Origin: Nesterenkonia sp. E16_10
GTDB taxonomy: Bacteria; Actinomycetota; Actinomycetes; Actinomycetales; Micrococcaceae
Length of the DNA: 64,000 nt
Direction: 5' to 3'
Assembly: GCF_017347085.1 (NCBI RefSeq)
Contig: NZ_JADPSA010000001.1
Coordinates: forward strand, 1 to 64,000
The notes beneath the pieces were generated by a model. The model was not told the origin of the DNA, did no database searches, and was given only the letters and a program-made list of their open reading frames with translations. Below are positions 50,926 to 59,354 of this stretch, in pieces (within the stretch, counting starts at the first letter, position 1; each line of letters opens with the position of its first letter). A program made the translations under genes and the position numbers.

Positions 50926-50987
50926 GACGGAGACCCCCGGCCCCGCGGCGAGTCATGGACTCGAGCGTGGGACCGGGGGTCTCCGTC
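50926..50987. terminator. Long nested hairpin between proX and the malate-synthase-like gene
   Basis: Perfect 15-bp arms GACGGAGACCCCCGG (50926-50940) and CCGGGGGTCTCCGTC (50973-50987) enclose a second hairpin, CGAGTC-ATG-GACTCG. It sits between convergent genes and probably terminates both strands; no T-run. Confidence 0.7.
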
Positions 50988-51011
50988 TGTCGTGCCACGG
51001 CCAGCCGAGGT

Positions 51012-51671
51012 TCAGCGGGCCCGCTTCTGCAGCAGGACGGCGCCGCCGGCGTCGTCCTGCTCGGCGCTGAAGGTGATGGCCCGGATGGTGCCGGCCGGGA
51101 GGCCGACCAGCTCCTCGGCCCGGGTGAACATCTCCTGCCAGATCTCCAGCTCCGATTCGCCCTCGATGCCGAGCAGCGAGATGAACGGAGCCCTGCCCTC
51201 CGAGACCAGGCGGCGGGCCCGACGCTGGATGTGCAGCGCGAAGTCGACCAGCCCGGCCGAGAGCGGCTGCCCCTGCGAGAAGATCCGGTCCTCGGGCCGG
51301 GTCAGTCGCCGGGGAGTCGCAAAGGCCGCGGGAGGTTCCACCAGGTACCGCTCGACCAGCGCCTTCCAGGAGGCCTCGGCCTCCTCCGCACTTCCGCGCC
51401 GCCCCGTCGGGCTCGGCGCGAAGTTCCGCTGCGGCTGGAGCTCCGGTGCCTGGAGTTCGGCGATCCGTGTGCCGAATTCGCGGTGCAGGGTGCTCAGGAA
51501 GGTCAGCGCATCCGCGGTGAACACCTCGTTCTGCCGCGGTGCCCGCGGTGCCGTGAGGGTGATCCCGTTGATCGTGATGCCGCTGCTCGCACTGGCCTCG
51601 GTCGGATCGGTGATGCTTTCATTCCGGGGTTCGGTGCTGGAGTGCAAGGATGTGCTGGTCTGGGCGTTCAT
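51012..51671 (-). CDS. Truncated malate-synthase-like protein
   Basis: A 219-residue protein. After an N-terminal disordered stretch, LTFLSTLHREFGTRIAELQAP resembles the N-terminal helix of malate synthase A. Residues about 120-210 (DRIFSQGQPLSAGLVDFALHIQRRARRLV, PFISLLGIEGESELEIWQEMFTRAEELVGLPAGTIRAITF) align with the middle of the barrel (SGSLFDFGLYFFHNA; W-D-F-AQ-LG-P-GTIRAT). The Mg-binding FMADFEDANSPTW region and the whole C-terminal half with the catalytic Asp are absent, against about 530 residues in the family. It cannot be a working malate synthase alone. It sits 28 bp downstream of aceA, where aceB is expected. ATG 51671 has AAGGAG 6 bp upstream, so it may still be translated. Confidence 0.7.
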   Translation of the reverse strand: MNAQTSTSLHSSTEPRNESITDPTEASASSGITINGITLTAPRAPRQNEVFTADALTFLSTLHREFGTRIAELQAPELQPQRNFAPSPTGRRGSAEEAEASWKALVERYLVEPPAAFATPRRLTRPEDRIFSQGQPLSAGLVDFALHIQRRARRLVSEGRAPFISLLGIEGESELEIWQEMFTRAEELVGLPAGTIRAITFSAEQDDAGGAVLLQKRAR

Positions 51672-51699
51672 GGCTGACTCCTTTGTCAATGCCGGTGGA

Positions 51700-53067
51700 T
51701 CAGTGGAATTGTCCTGCTTCGGTGGAACCCTTATAGGCCACCGTCGAGGACTCGGGGTTCAACGTGGTCGAGATGGCATCGAAGTATCCGGTGCCGACCT
51801 CGCGCTGGTGCTTGGTGGCGGTGTAGCCGTCTGCTTCGGCGGCGAACTCCTTCTCCTGCAGCTCCACGTAGGCCTTCATCTGGTTGTCCTTATAGCCGCG
51901 CGCCAGCTCGAACATCGAGTAGTTCAGCGCGTGGAAGCCGGCCAGGGTGATGAACTGGAAGGTGAAGCCCATGGCGCCCAGCTCACGCTGGAACTTCGCG
52001 ATGGTCTCGTCGTCGAGGTGCTTCTTCCAGTTGAACGAGGGTGAGCAGTTATAGGCCAGCATCTGGTCCGGGAAGTCGGCCTTGACCGCCTCGGCGAACT
52101 GCTTGGCGTACTCCAGGTCCGGGGTGCCGGTCTCCATCCAGATCAGGTCCGCGTAGGGCGCATAGGCCTTCGCCCGGGAGATGCAGGGCTCGATGCCGTT
52201 GCGCACCTTGTAGAAGCCCTCGGCGGTGCGCTCCCCGGTGATGAAGGCCTGGTCGCGCTCGTCGACGTCGGAGGTGATCAGCGTGGCCGCCTCGGCGTCG
52301 GTGCGGGCGATGACCACGCTGGGGGTGTTGTGCACATCGGCGGCCAGGCGGGCTGACTGCAGCGTGCGCACGTGCTGTCCGGTGGGGATCAGCACCTTGC
52401 CGCCGAGGTGTCCACACTTCTTCTCCGAGGCGAGCTGATCCTCCCAGTGCACGCCGGCCGCGCCGGAGGCGATCATGGACTTCATCAGCTCGTAGGCGTT
52501 CAGCGGTCCGCCGAACCCGGCCTCGGCGTCGGCGATGATCGGGACCATGTAGTCCTCCACCGTGCGGGTGTTCTCGAGGTAGTCGATCTGATCCGCGCGC
52601 AGCAGAGCGTTGTTGATCCGGCGCACCACGGAAGGCACCGAGTTCGCCGGGTAGAGCGACTGGTCCGGGTAGGTGTGGCCCGAGAGGTTGGCGTCACCGG
52701 CGACCTGCCAGCCGGAGAGGTAGATGGCGCGCAGCCCGGCCTTGACCTGCTGGACGGCCATGTTGCCGGTCAGCGCACCCAGGGAATTCGTGTACTTGCC
52801 CTCGGCGTGCTCTGCGGTGAGCTGGCTCCAGAGCTTCTCGGAGCCGCGCTTGGCCAGGGTGTGCTCCTCCTGGACGTTGCCCTGCAGCTTGATGACCTCG
52901 GCTGCGGAGTAGTCGCGGGTGGTGTGTTCCCAACGGGGGTTGGTGTCCCAGTCCTGCTGCAGCGCGTCGACCTTCTGCTGGAAGACCTCTTTGGTCTCGG
53001 GGCTGAGCGTGCCCTGGGGCTGCGAGGTCTGCGATGTCTCGGACTGCGGAGTAAGTGTGTCGGTCAT
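51700..53067 (-). CDS. aceA: Isocitrate lyase
   Basis: A 455-residue class I isocitrate lyase that splits isocitrate into glyoxylate and succinate. Seen: [82 protein letters not shown] with catalytic Cys218, [15 protein letters not shown] and [20 protein letters not shown]. The ATG at 53067 has AAAGGAG 6 bp upstream. A RamB-type regulator gene is 4 kb away. The usual partner malate synthase is only represented by a truncated relative directly downstream. Confidence 0.97.
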   Translation of the reverse strand: MTDTLTPQSETSQTSQPQGTLSPETKEVFQQKVDALQQDWDTNPRWEHTTRDYSAAEVIKLQGNVQEEHTLAKRGSEKLWSQLTAEHAEGKYTNSLGALTGNMAVQQVKAGLRAIYLSGWQVAGDANLSGHTYPDQSLYPANSVPSVVRRINNALLRADQIDYLENTRTVEDYMVPIIADAEAGFGGPLNAYELMKSMIASGAAGVHWEDQLASEKKCGHLGGKVLIPTGQHVRTLQSARLAADVHNTPSVVIARTDAEAATLITSDVDERDQAFITGERTAEGFYKVRNGIEPCISRAKAYAPYADLIWMETGTPDLEYAKQFAEAVKADFPDQMLAYNCSPSFNWKKHLDDETIAKFQRELGAMGFTFQFITLAGFHALNYSMFELARGYKDNQMKAYVELQEKEFAAEADGYTATKHQREVGTGYFDAISTTLNPESSTVAYKGSTEAGQFH

Positions 53068-53165
53068 CTGAATCTCCTTTGAATCGTGGACCGTTTTTCG
53101 GGGACAACCCCAGTTCACGCCCTGTGCAACCCAAACGCCAGGGTTTTCTCATCAAAGATCCTCAC

Positions 53166-53177
53166 TTCTTTGCGCAA
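53166..53177. promoter_or_regulatory. Possible RamB-like site upstream of aceA
   Basis: TTCTTTGCGCAA, about 100 bp before the aceA start, contains the CTTTGC core and partly fits the corynebacterial RamB motif (A/G)(A/G)AACTTTGCAAA. Weak; two or more mismatches. Confidence 0.25.
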
Positions 53178-53211
53178 TCGAAGAAACGTCGAAAGATGCG
53201 GAGGACCCCCA

Positions 53212-53232
53212 TCTTCTACACTGTGTAGAAGA
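53212..53232. promoter_or_regulatory. 21-bp perfect palindrome, probable repressor operator
   Basis: Arms TCTTCTACAC (53212-53221) and GTGTAGAAGA (53223-53232) flank a single central T. The palindrome lies 46 bp upstream of the small membrane-protein gene at 53279 and 145 bp upstream of aceA on the other strand. Its size and near-zero loop suit a dimeric TetR, BlaI/CopY or similar repressor rather than a terminator. Confidence 0.65.
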
Positions 53233-53278
53233 GACAGGACACAGCACACCCGCACCACACCACCCGAGGAGGAGCACC

Positions 53279-53716
53279 ATGACCAACCCCGCAACACCGC
53301 GGAACCCCACGACATCGACGACGACGGCCCCCGCCGCTCCGGCCAGCCCGATGCCGCGCCTGACCCTGATCGTCGGCGGCCTGCTGGTGGTGATCGGCAT
53401 CGCCGGCTATGTGGCCACCAGCTTCGCCAGCGCGACCGCGCTGATCCCCTCAGTGGTCGGCGTGCTGCTGCTGATCAGCGGCGGCATCGCGCTGAAGAAC
53501 CGCAAGCTCGGCGTGCACATCGCCCTGGTGGTCGCGCTGCTGGGCGCCTTCGGCATGATCATGCCGCTGATGAGCCTGCCCGAGCTCTTCGCCGGCGAGT
53601 CAGAGAACCCGGGAGCCGTGATCTCCTCGCTGGTCACCGTGATCGTGCTCGTGGTCTACATCGTCCTGGGCGTGCGCAGCTTCATCGCTGCCCGCCGATG
53701 GAAGAGCGCGCACTGA
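53279..53716 (+). CDS. Four-helix membrane protein, unknown function
   Basis: A 145-residue protein: Thr/Pro/Ala-rich N-terminus, then four helices (LTLIVGGLLVVIGIAGYVA; ALIPSVVGVLLLISGGIAL; VHIALVVALLGAFGMIMPL; AVISSLVTVIVLVVYIVLGV) and a basic end. GAGGAGG precedes the ATG at 53279. A 21-bp palindrome sits in its promoter region, so it is probably the regulated target. No family name assigned. Confidence 0.72.
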   Translation: MTNPATPRNPTTSTTTAPAAPASPMPRLTLIVGGLLVVIGIAGYVATSFASATALIPSVVGVLLLISGGIALKNRKLGVHIALVVALLGAFGMIMPLMSLPELFAGESENPGAVISSLVTVIVLVVYIVLGVRSFIAARRWKSAH

Positions 53717-53752
53717 ACTGACGCGGGCTGAGCTGGACGGGACTGAGCCGGC

Positions 53753-54280
53753 TCAGTCCGCAGAGCAGCGCAGGAGGCCGGGGACCAGATCGAGGTCCTC
53801 GGCCTCTTCCATGTCCTGGACCTCGAAATCGGAGCCCAGGATCAGGTCCACGCTGAAGTCACCGCGGTCATCGAGGTCCACCATGCTGCCGGGGATGTGC
53901 TGCTGCAGGGTGTAGGCCTGTCGCAGGCCCCGGTCCCCCACTCGGATGATCCCGGCGAAGCCCGTGTCGGCGAAGTAGTCGTTGTCGACCTCAGCCACCC
54001 GGAAGCCGCGAAGGCTGAGCTCGTCGGCCACCTGATGGGCCAGCCCGGGCGCGTTGGTGGTGTTGAACACCGAGATCCGGACCCGTTCGGGCACCACCGG
54101 CTGCTGGGTGCCGGAGGGGCACTGGTCCGCCGCGGGGATCGAGCCGCGGCCGAAGATGCTCACCGGCAGCGTTCCATTGATCATGAGCCAACTGGTCCCG
54201 CTGATCAGCCCGATCACGGCGAAGGTGCCCAGCCAGATCAGCAGCCGCTGGGTACGCGTGCTCGCAGGCCGGTGATCCAT
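53753..54280 (-). CDS. LytR C-terminal (LytR_C) domain membrane protein
   Basis: A 175-residue protein: one N-terminal helix (LLIWLGTFAVIGLISGTSWLM) and an extracytoplasmic LytR_C domain with VRISVFNTTNAPGLAHQVADEL, then RGFRVAEVDN and VDLILGSDFE. LytR_C domains occur at the end of LCP cell-wall ligases or alone, as here; the role is unclear but linked to the envelope. ATG at 54280. Confidence 0.82.
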   Translation of the reverse strand: MDHRPASTRTQRLLIWLGTFAVIGLISGTSWLMINGTLPVSIFGRGSIPAADQCPSGTQQPVVPERVRISVFNTTNAPGLAHQVADELSLRGFRVAEVDNDYFADTGFAGIIRVGDRGLRQAYTLQQHIPGSMVDLDDRGDFSVDLILGSDFEVQDMEEAEDLDLVPGLLRCSAD

Positions 54281-54318
54281 GGGACAAGTCTAGAAGCTTG
54301 CCGGGTGTGGAAGATTCA

Positions 54319-54927
54319 TCAGACGGATGCGGCGAGCCGCGGCTCACCCTCTGCGATGCCGACGCGTCTCCCTTGCTGCTCCGGGGCGCCCCCGGTGGCT
54401 CCTGCGACCAGACCGCCCAGCACGGCCATCACGATCCGTGGCCGCGCGACGCCGAGTTCACGCAGCTTGTCCTCTATGGCGCCATCAGCCCACAGCGAGA
54501 AGCGCATGTACCCGTAGACCGATGCTCCGACGGTCAGCCCGACGCACCATAGCGCCATCCTGCCCCGAGGGGTCAAGGGCGGCTTCTGGTCCTGCGTTGC
54601 CTGGTCCTCCGGGGCCGGCGGCTCACCCCGCTCCCCCTGCTCAGGTTCCCCCTGTTCGTTCGTCCGATCCTCGGGCGACGTCCGGCCAGCGTCGGCCATG
54701 GCCTCCCAGATTCGCGGCGTGACCAGGACTGTGGTGATGCCCGCCGCAGGGACCCACATGATGGCTTGGCGCAGCCATTCCGGATACTTGCGCACCGGCA
54801 CCAGGGTGAGGACGCCGGCAGCGGTCCCCTGGACCCATCGATTCTGGATCCAGGCTGGAACTCGACTCGGTGGCCGGTCAGAGAGGCGGGAAGCAGTCGC
54901 AGAAGAGTCCGCAGTCGGTGAAGTCAT
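54319..54927 (-). CDS. Membrane protein with acidic linker, unknown function
   Basis: A 202-residue protein from ATG 54927. One hydrophobic segment (AIMWVPAAGITTVLVTP), an acidic Glu/Gly/Pro/Gln stretch at about residues 80-115, then a second helix pair (MALWCVGLTVGASVYGYM; IVMAVLGGLVAGATGG). No family recognised. Located between the LytR_C gene and the SRP RNA. Confidence 0.6.
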   Translation of the reverse strand: MTSPTADSSATASRLSDRPPSRVPAWIQNRWVQGTAAGVLTLVPVRKYPEWLRQAIMWVPAAGITTVLVTPRIWEAMADAGRTSPEDRTNEQGEPEQGERGEPPAPEDQATQDQKPPLTPRGRMALWCVGLTVGASVYGYMRFSLWADGAIEDKLRELGVARPRIVMAVLGGLVAGATGGAPEQQGRRVGIAEGEPRLAASV

Positions 54928-55021
54928 GCTCCCAGAGTAGGAATGCGGCGCCGACCGGGCATCCGCCCAGAGGCTGATCCTGCCGGGATGGTCTAGCCGA
55001 TGGTGAGCTGCTGGAGACATT

Positions 55022-55114
55022 AAGAGCCCCACGTGCACCTGCCAGAGCCCACTTACCCTTGCTACCTTCCGGTCCTGGGGGAGTTCAGCAGGATGGCACC
55101 GCACGTGGGGCCAG
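55022..55114 (-). ncRNA. ffs: Small bacterial signal recognition particle RNA (4.5S-type)
   Basis: On the minus strand the closing stem GCCCCACGTGC pairs with GCACGTGGGGC (55101-55111 with 55025-55035). Between them is the domain IV core: GAACTCCCCCAGGACCGG, then the tetraloop-adjacent GGAAGGTAGCAAGGGTAAG. The last part matches the invariant GGAAGGNAGCA and GUAA of Ffh-binding helix 8. Length of about 90 nt is right for the Alu-less form of most bacteria. It binds Ffh for co-translational membrane targeting. Confidence 0.93.
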
Positions 55115-55156
55115 GAGTCATCGTATCTCGGTCTCAGCCTCGAAGGCCAATGGAGC

Positions 55157-56854
55157 TCAGCGCTTGAGCGCGTTGGCCACGTCCTGGAGCAGCTGCGGGA
55201 TGTCATCGCGGTCGGTGATCGCCTCGATGAAGACCAGCTTCTCGCGGTTGCTCATGGTGTCCTTGCAGGCCGCCAGCAGCTCTGCCTCGGTGCTGACCCG
55301 GCGGTAGAGGTAGTCCTCCTCCTCGGCGCCGAAGAGGCGGGGCACCAGTTCCCAGCGCCACGGGGCGATGTCGTTGTAGACCTCGTCGGGGCCGTGGATG
55401 GCGCGTTCCACGGTGTACCCGTCGTTGTTGACCAGCACCACGACCACAGGCAGCTTCTCCCGGATCATCACGCCCATCTCCTGGATGGTCAGCTGGGCTG
55501 AGCCGTCACCGATGAGCAGCACCGGCCGACGGCTGCGGTCAGCCAGCCCGGCACCGATGATCGCCGGCAAGGTATAGCCGATCGAACCCCACATGGGCTG
55601 CCCGATGAACGTGGACTTCGCCGGGAAGCGGTGGGAAGCCATCCCGAAGTAGCTGGTCCCCTGGTCGGCGGCGACGATATTGGCCGACTCCAGCTGTGAG
55701 GCCAGCACCGACCAGAGGCCGTCCTGGGTCAGCGGCCCCTCGGAGGGCTCCCGTGGGGTCTCCGTCGCCGGAGCCTCTGCAGCGGGCATGGGGACGACGT
55801 CGTCGAGCTCGGTGGTGACCCGATGCAGGACCGCGAGCGCGTCCTGCAGCGAGATCGGGGTGAAGACCTCATCACCGACCCGGGCGCCGAAGCGGGAGAC
55901 GTCGATCATCCGGGCGGGATCGAGATCCATCGAGAACCCGGCGGTGGTGTTGTCGGTGTATTCCACACCGAGGGTGATCAGCGCATCGGCACCCTCGATG
56001 ACCTCGCGCACCCGATCCTGAGATGCAGCTCCGGCGTAGATGCCCACGAAGTTCGGGTCCGACTCATCGACCAGGGTCTTGCCCCAGGCCAGGGTCGCGA
56101 AGGGGAGCTCGGACTCGGTGAGGAAGGAAGCCAGCTCCTCGGTGGCGCCGAGCCGGTGGACCAGCAGGTCGGCGAGCACCGCGGTGCGCCGCCCGGGCAG
56201 GAAGCGGCGCACCGCGTCTTCGAAGGCGGCGACGGCGCGCGGGGTGGTCACCGGCAGGTCGGTGGTCAGCGGTTCCGAGGGCGGGTAGGCGGCAACCTCG
56301 GCGACGTCGGCGGCCAGCATCAGATAGCCGGGGCGTCGGCGGAAGACCACATCGCGCAGGACCCGGTCGATCTCCCAGGTGGCGGTGGGGGCGTCGAGGT
56401 CGGCGTGCGCACAGGTGACCTCTTCGGCCATGCGCAGGAAGTGCTTGAAGTCGCCGTCGCCCAGCGAGTGGTGGATCTTGCGACCCGAGGCCTGGGTCTC
56501 CTTGGGCGGGGCGCCGACGATCTGGACCACCGGCACGGACTCGGCGTAGGAGCCGGCCACGGCGTTGATCGCGGAGAGCTCCCCGACCCCGTAAGTGGTC
56601 AGGAAGGCGCCGATGCCGCGGATCCGGGCGTAGCCGTCGGCGCTGTAGCCGGCGTTGAGCTCATTGGCGGAACCAACCCAGCGGATGCCGCGGTGGGCCA
56701 CCACGTGGTCCAGGAAATGGAGGTTGAAGTCTCCGGGGACCCCGAACAGCTCGGTCAGGCCGAGTTCGGCCAACCGGTCCAGCAGGTAGTCACCGATGGT
56801 GTAGTTCTCCAGGGACGCATCCTGGGCGGCTTCGGACTGTACTTCTTCGGGCAT
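55157..56854 (-). CDS. Pyruvate/indolepyruvate decarboxylase family enzyme
   Basis: A 565-residue TPP enzyme, normal length. IGDYLLDRLAELGLTELFGVPGDFNL and ANELNAGYSADGYAR carry the catalytic Glu; KIHHSLGDGDF supplies the adjacent His pair of the PDC/IpdC group. The C-terminal PP domain has LLIGDGSAQLTIQEMGVM and VVLVNNDGYTVERAIHG, together the GDG-NND TPP/Mg motif. The His-His pair separates it from acetolactate synthase. Substrate could be pyruvate, indolepyruvate or another 2-oxo acid; indolepyruvate-type is commoner in actinobacteria. Stands alone, divergent from an MDR oxidoreductase. ATG 56854. Confidence 0.88.
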   Translation of the reverse strand: MPEEVQSEAAQDASLENYTIGDYLLDRLAELGLTELFGVPGDFNLHFLDHVVAHRGIRWVGSANELNAGYSADGYARIRGIGAFLTTYGVGELSAINAVAGSYAESVPVVQIVGAPPKETQASGRKIHHSLGDGDFKHFLRMAEEVTCAHADLDAPTATWEIDRVLRDVVFRRRPGYLMLAADVAEVAAYPPSEPLTTDLPVTTPRAVAAFEDAVRRFLPGRRTAVLADLLVHRLGATEELASFLTESELPFATLAWGKTLVDESDPNFVGIYAGAASQDRVREVIEGADALITLGVEYTDNTTAGFSMDLDPARMIDVSRFGARVGDEVFTPISLQDALAVLHRVTTELDDVVPMPAAEAPATETPREPSEGPLTQDGLWSVLASQLESANIVAADQGTSYFGMASHRFPAKSTFIGQPMWGSIGYTLPAIIGAGLADRSRRPVLLIGDGSAQLTIQEMGVMIREKLPVVVVLVNNDGYTVERAIHGPDEVYNDIAPWRWELVPRLFGAEEEDYLYRRVSTEAELLAACKDTMSNREKLVFIEAITDRDDIPQLLQDVANALKR

Positions 56855-57092
56855 GGGTCTCGCCTTCTGGTCGTGGCAGGCTCCAGCGATGCGGGTGGTT
56901 CGACTGGGCGGCCAACGGTCTACGGTGCGTTCAGTCTACGTGGGAGCCGTCACAGCAGGTCCTGATCAGGCCGCCGGGCGGGACGGTGAACGGAATAGCC
57001 CGCGGCGCAAAGCCGTTCCTCCACGCGTGACGCACGGACAGCATCGGCGTCACCGGCATCATGCAGCAGCACCCTACGGAAGGCAGAACATC

Positions 57093-58070
57093 ATGCGCGC
57101 AGTCACCCAGAAGACCTTCGGCGAGCCATGGGACGTCCTCGACGTCGAGGAGGTCCCCACCCCGGACCCCGGCGCCGGAGAGGTGCGGGTGCGGACCCTG
57201 CTCTCCCCCATCCACAACCACGACCTGTGGACCATCCGCGGGTCCTACGGCTTCAAGCCGGAGCTGCCGGCTCGCACCGGGTCCGAGGCGGTCGGTGTCA
57301 TCGATGCCCTCGGAGAGGGCGTGGAGAACCTTGCAGTGGGTCAGCGGGTAGCTGTCGGCGGCGCCTTCGGCGCCTGGGCCGAGTACTTCACCGCCCCGGC
57401 CGCGGGCCTGATCCCGGTGGATGAGAACGCCGCCGACGAGGTCGCCGCCCAGCTGGTCGCGATGCCCTTCTCCACCATCGCGCTGCTGGACTGGTTGGAC
57501 CTGAACGAGGGTGATTGGATCATCCAGAACGCCGCCAACGGCGCCGTCGGCCGGATGCTCGCCCAGCTGGCCCCGACCCGAGGCATCAACGTGCTCGGCC
57601 TGGTGCGTCGCGACGCCGGCGTCGAGGAGCTCAGCGCCCAGGGCATCGACCGGGTCGTCTCCACGGAGTCAGCCGGCTGGCAGGACCGCGTCGCCGAGAT
57701 CACCGGCGGCGCGAAGATCATCGCAGGCATCGACTCCGTGGGCGGAGACGCCAGCAACGATGTGCTCTCCCAGCTGGGCGAGGACGCCACGCTGGTGATC
57801 TTCGGCGCCATGGCAGGTGGCACGATGGCGCTGAACTCCGGGGCGATCATCTTCAAGAACGTCACGATCAAGGGATTCTGGGGCTCCCGGGTGATGAGCG
57901 ATCTCGCGCCCCAGCGTCGAGGAGAGCTGTTCACCGAGCTGCTCACCCGGGTCGCGGACGGCACGCTTTCACTCACCGCCGAGGCGACCTATCCCTTCGA
58001 TCAGGCACGCGAGGCGGCGAAGGCGAACTTCGTCCCGGGCCGCAAGGGCAAGATCCTGCTGCGCCCCTGA
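57093..58070 (+). CDS. Zinc-independent MDR/quinone oxidoreductase-like protein
   Basis: A 325-residue medium-chain dehydrogenase/reductase. N-terminal GroES-like domain (MRAVTQKTFGEPWDVLDVEEVPTP, shown in part; LSPIHNHDLWTIRGSYG; GSEAVGVIDALGEGV), then the cofactor domain with IIQNAANGAVGRMLAQLA (AxxGxxG) and VLGLVRRDAG, whose Arg favours NADPH. The structural and catalytic zinc cysteines are lacking, placing it with quinone oxidoreductase/MECR-type enzymes. GGAAGG lies 8 bp before ATG 57093; upstream 238 bp shared with the decarboxylase gene holds no other feature. Confidence 0.88.
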   Translation: MRAVTQKTFGEPWDVLDVEEVPTPDPGAGEVRVRTLLSPIHNHDLWTIRGSYGFKPELPARTGSEAVGVIDALGEGVENLAVGQRVAVGGAFGAWAEYFTAPAAGLIPVDENAADEVAAQLVAMPFSTIALLDWLDLNEGDWIIQNAANGAVGRMLAQLAPTRGINVLGLVRRDAGVEELSAQGIDRVVSTESAGWQDRVAEITGGAKIIAGIDSVGGDASNDVLSQLGEDATLVIFGAMAGGTMALNSGAIIFKNVTIKGFWGSRVMSDLAPQRRGELFTELLTRVADGTLSLTAEATYPFDQAREAAKANFVPGRKGKILLRP

Positions 58071-58097
58071 GCGCCTGCACGCGCTGACCGGGCGCGC

Positions 58098-59030
58098 TCA
58101 GCTGCCCGGCGGCTGGAACACCCAGGGCTCGCTGGGCAGCGCCTGGGGGTCGAAGGACCCCAGCGCCTGGTCCAGCGGGCCGGCCGGGAGGCCCAGCGAG
58201 ACCAGCAGCAGGTCCCGCAGGGCCTCGGCATCGATCCCCTGCTCCTTCAGGGCAGCAAGGGTCACGGCACCGTCCCGCTTCGCCAGGCGCTCACCCTCGG
58301 TGTTGAGCACCAGCGGGACATGCGCGTACTGCACCTTCGCGGCCGCCTCCGTGCCGTAGAGCAGTCCGCGCAGATAGGCCTGGCTCGGTGTCGAGGAGGC
58401 CAGGTCGTCGCCGCGCACCACCTGGTCCACACCGGTGAGCTGATCATCGACCACCACGGCGAGGTTGTAGGCGGCGGCGCCGTCGTTGCGCTGGATCACG
58501 AAGTCGTCGACCTCGGTGGCGAGCTGGCCCAGCAGCATGTCTTCGACGGCGAACCGTTGCGCCGCCCCGGTCTCGGTGCGCGGGGTGCGCAGCCGCACCG
58601 CCGCGGGGCGCTGCGCTCGCCGTCGCGCCCGCTCGGCGGCGTCTAGGTCGCGACAGGTGCCCGGGTAGGCGCCGGTCGGCCCATGCGGGGCCCGCGCGGC
58701 CTCTCGAATCTCCCGGCGCGAGCAGAAGCACTCATAGGTCAGACCCGCCTGCTCCAGCGCCGCGATGGCTGCGGCATAGCGATCCGTCCGCTCGGACTGC
58801 CAGATCATCTCGGCGCCGTCCTGCGCGTCGAAGCTCAGTCCCATGGCCTGGAGGTCCTGGAGCTGCTGTTCCGCAGACCCGGGGACGGTGCGGGCGGCGT
58901 CGAGGTCTTCGAAGCGCAGCAGGAACGCCCGTCCGGTGGAGCGGGCGAAGAGCCAGGCGAGCATCCCGGTGCGCAGATTGCCCAGGTGCAGCTCCCCCGA
59001 GGGGCTGGGTGCATAGCGTCCAGCGGGCAT
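58098..59030 (-). CDS. gluQ: Glutamyl-Q tRNA(Asp) synthetase
   Basis: A 310-residue GluRS paralogue lacking the anticodon-binding domain. AGRYAPSPSGELHLGNLRTG is the HIGH-type motif, CFCSRREI and YPGTCRDL carry zinc-binding Cys residues, and the KMSKS counterpart is LAKRDGAVTL, as in GluQRS. It attaches glutamate to queuosine at position 34 of tRNA-Asp. TPSQAYLRGLLYG and VDDQLTGVDQVVRGDDL are family hallmarks. The start at 59030 gives MPAGRYAPSPSGE. Confidence 0.93.
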   Translation of the reverse strand: MPAGRYAPSPSGELHLGNLRTGMLAWLFARSTGRAFLLRFEDLDAARTVPGSAEQQLQDLQAMGLSFDAQDGAEMIWQSERTDRYAAAIAALEQAGLTYECFCSRREIREAARAPHGPTGAYPGTCRDLDAAERARRRAQRPAAVRLRTPRTETGAAQRFAVEDMLLGQLATEVDDFVIQRNDGAAAYNLAVVVDDQLTGVDQVVRGDDLASSTPSQAYLRGLLYGTEAAAKVQYAHVPLVLNTEGERLAKRDGAVTLAALKEQGIDAEALRDLLLVSLGLPAGPLDQALGSFDPQALPSEPWVFQPPGS

Positions 59031-59170
59031 CGGTGTCCCCTTTCCTCAGGTCAGATCGCGGCAGTGATCCATCCTACGGGGGCTCGATGTGCATTATGCG
59101 TCGGTTCTCCGCTAGTATGAAGTCTGCTCTCGAGGGCCGTGCCGATCAGGCAGGCCAGCGGAAGCAGCCA

Positions 59171-59258
59171 GGAGGATTCGCCTAGCGGCCTATGGCGCAC
59201 GCTTGGAACGCGTGTTGGGTTCACGCCCTCGGGGGTTCAAATCCCCCATCCTCCGCCA
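59171..59258 (+). tRNA. tRNA-Ser (anticodon GGA)
   Basis: An 88-nt tRNA including encoded CCA. The acceptor GGAGGAT pairs with ATCCTCC; the anticodon stem CACGC/GCGTG holds loop TTGGAAC with anticodon GGA. A long class II variable arm (TTGGGTTCACGCCCTC) and T-arm GGGGGTTCAAATCCCCC complete it. A weak promoter with TAGTAT at 59113-59118 lies upstream. An integrase gene follows on the same strand, so its 3' end is the likely integration site. Confidence 0.97.
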
Positions 59259-59261
59259 GTT

Positions 59262-59305
59262 GAGGCCCGGAATCCCGCGGAAGTAGCGGGGTCCGGGCCT
59301 CTTTT
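59262..59305 (+). terminator. Rho-independent terminator after tRNA-Ser
   Basis: Arms GAGGCCCGGA (59262-59271) and TCCGGGCCTC (59292-59301), with further inner pairing CCCGC/GCGGG, are followed by TTTT (T-run runs to 59305). Terminates the tRNA transcript before the integrase region. Confidence 0.9.
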
Positions 59306-59354
59306 CTCCCCAAAAGTCTCGAATCTGTCCCCACGGGCTCCGCAGACTGGCCTT

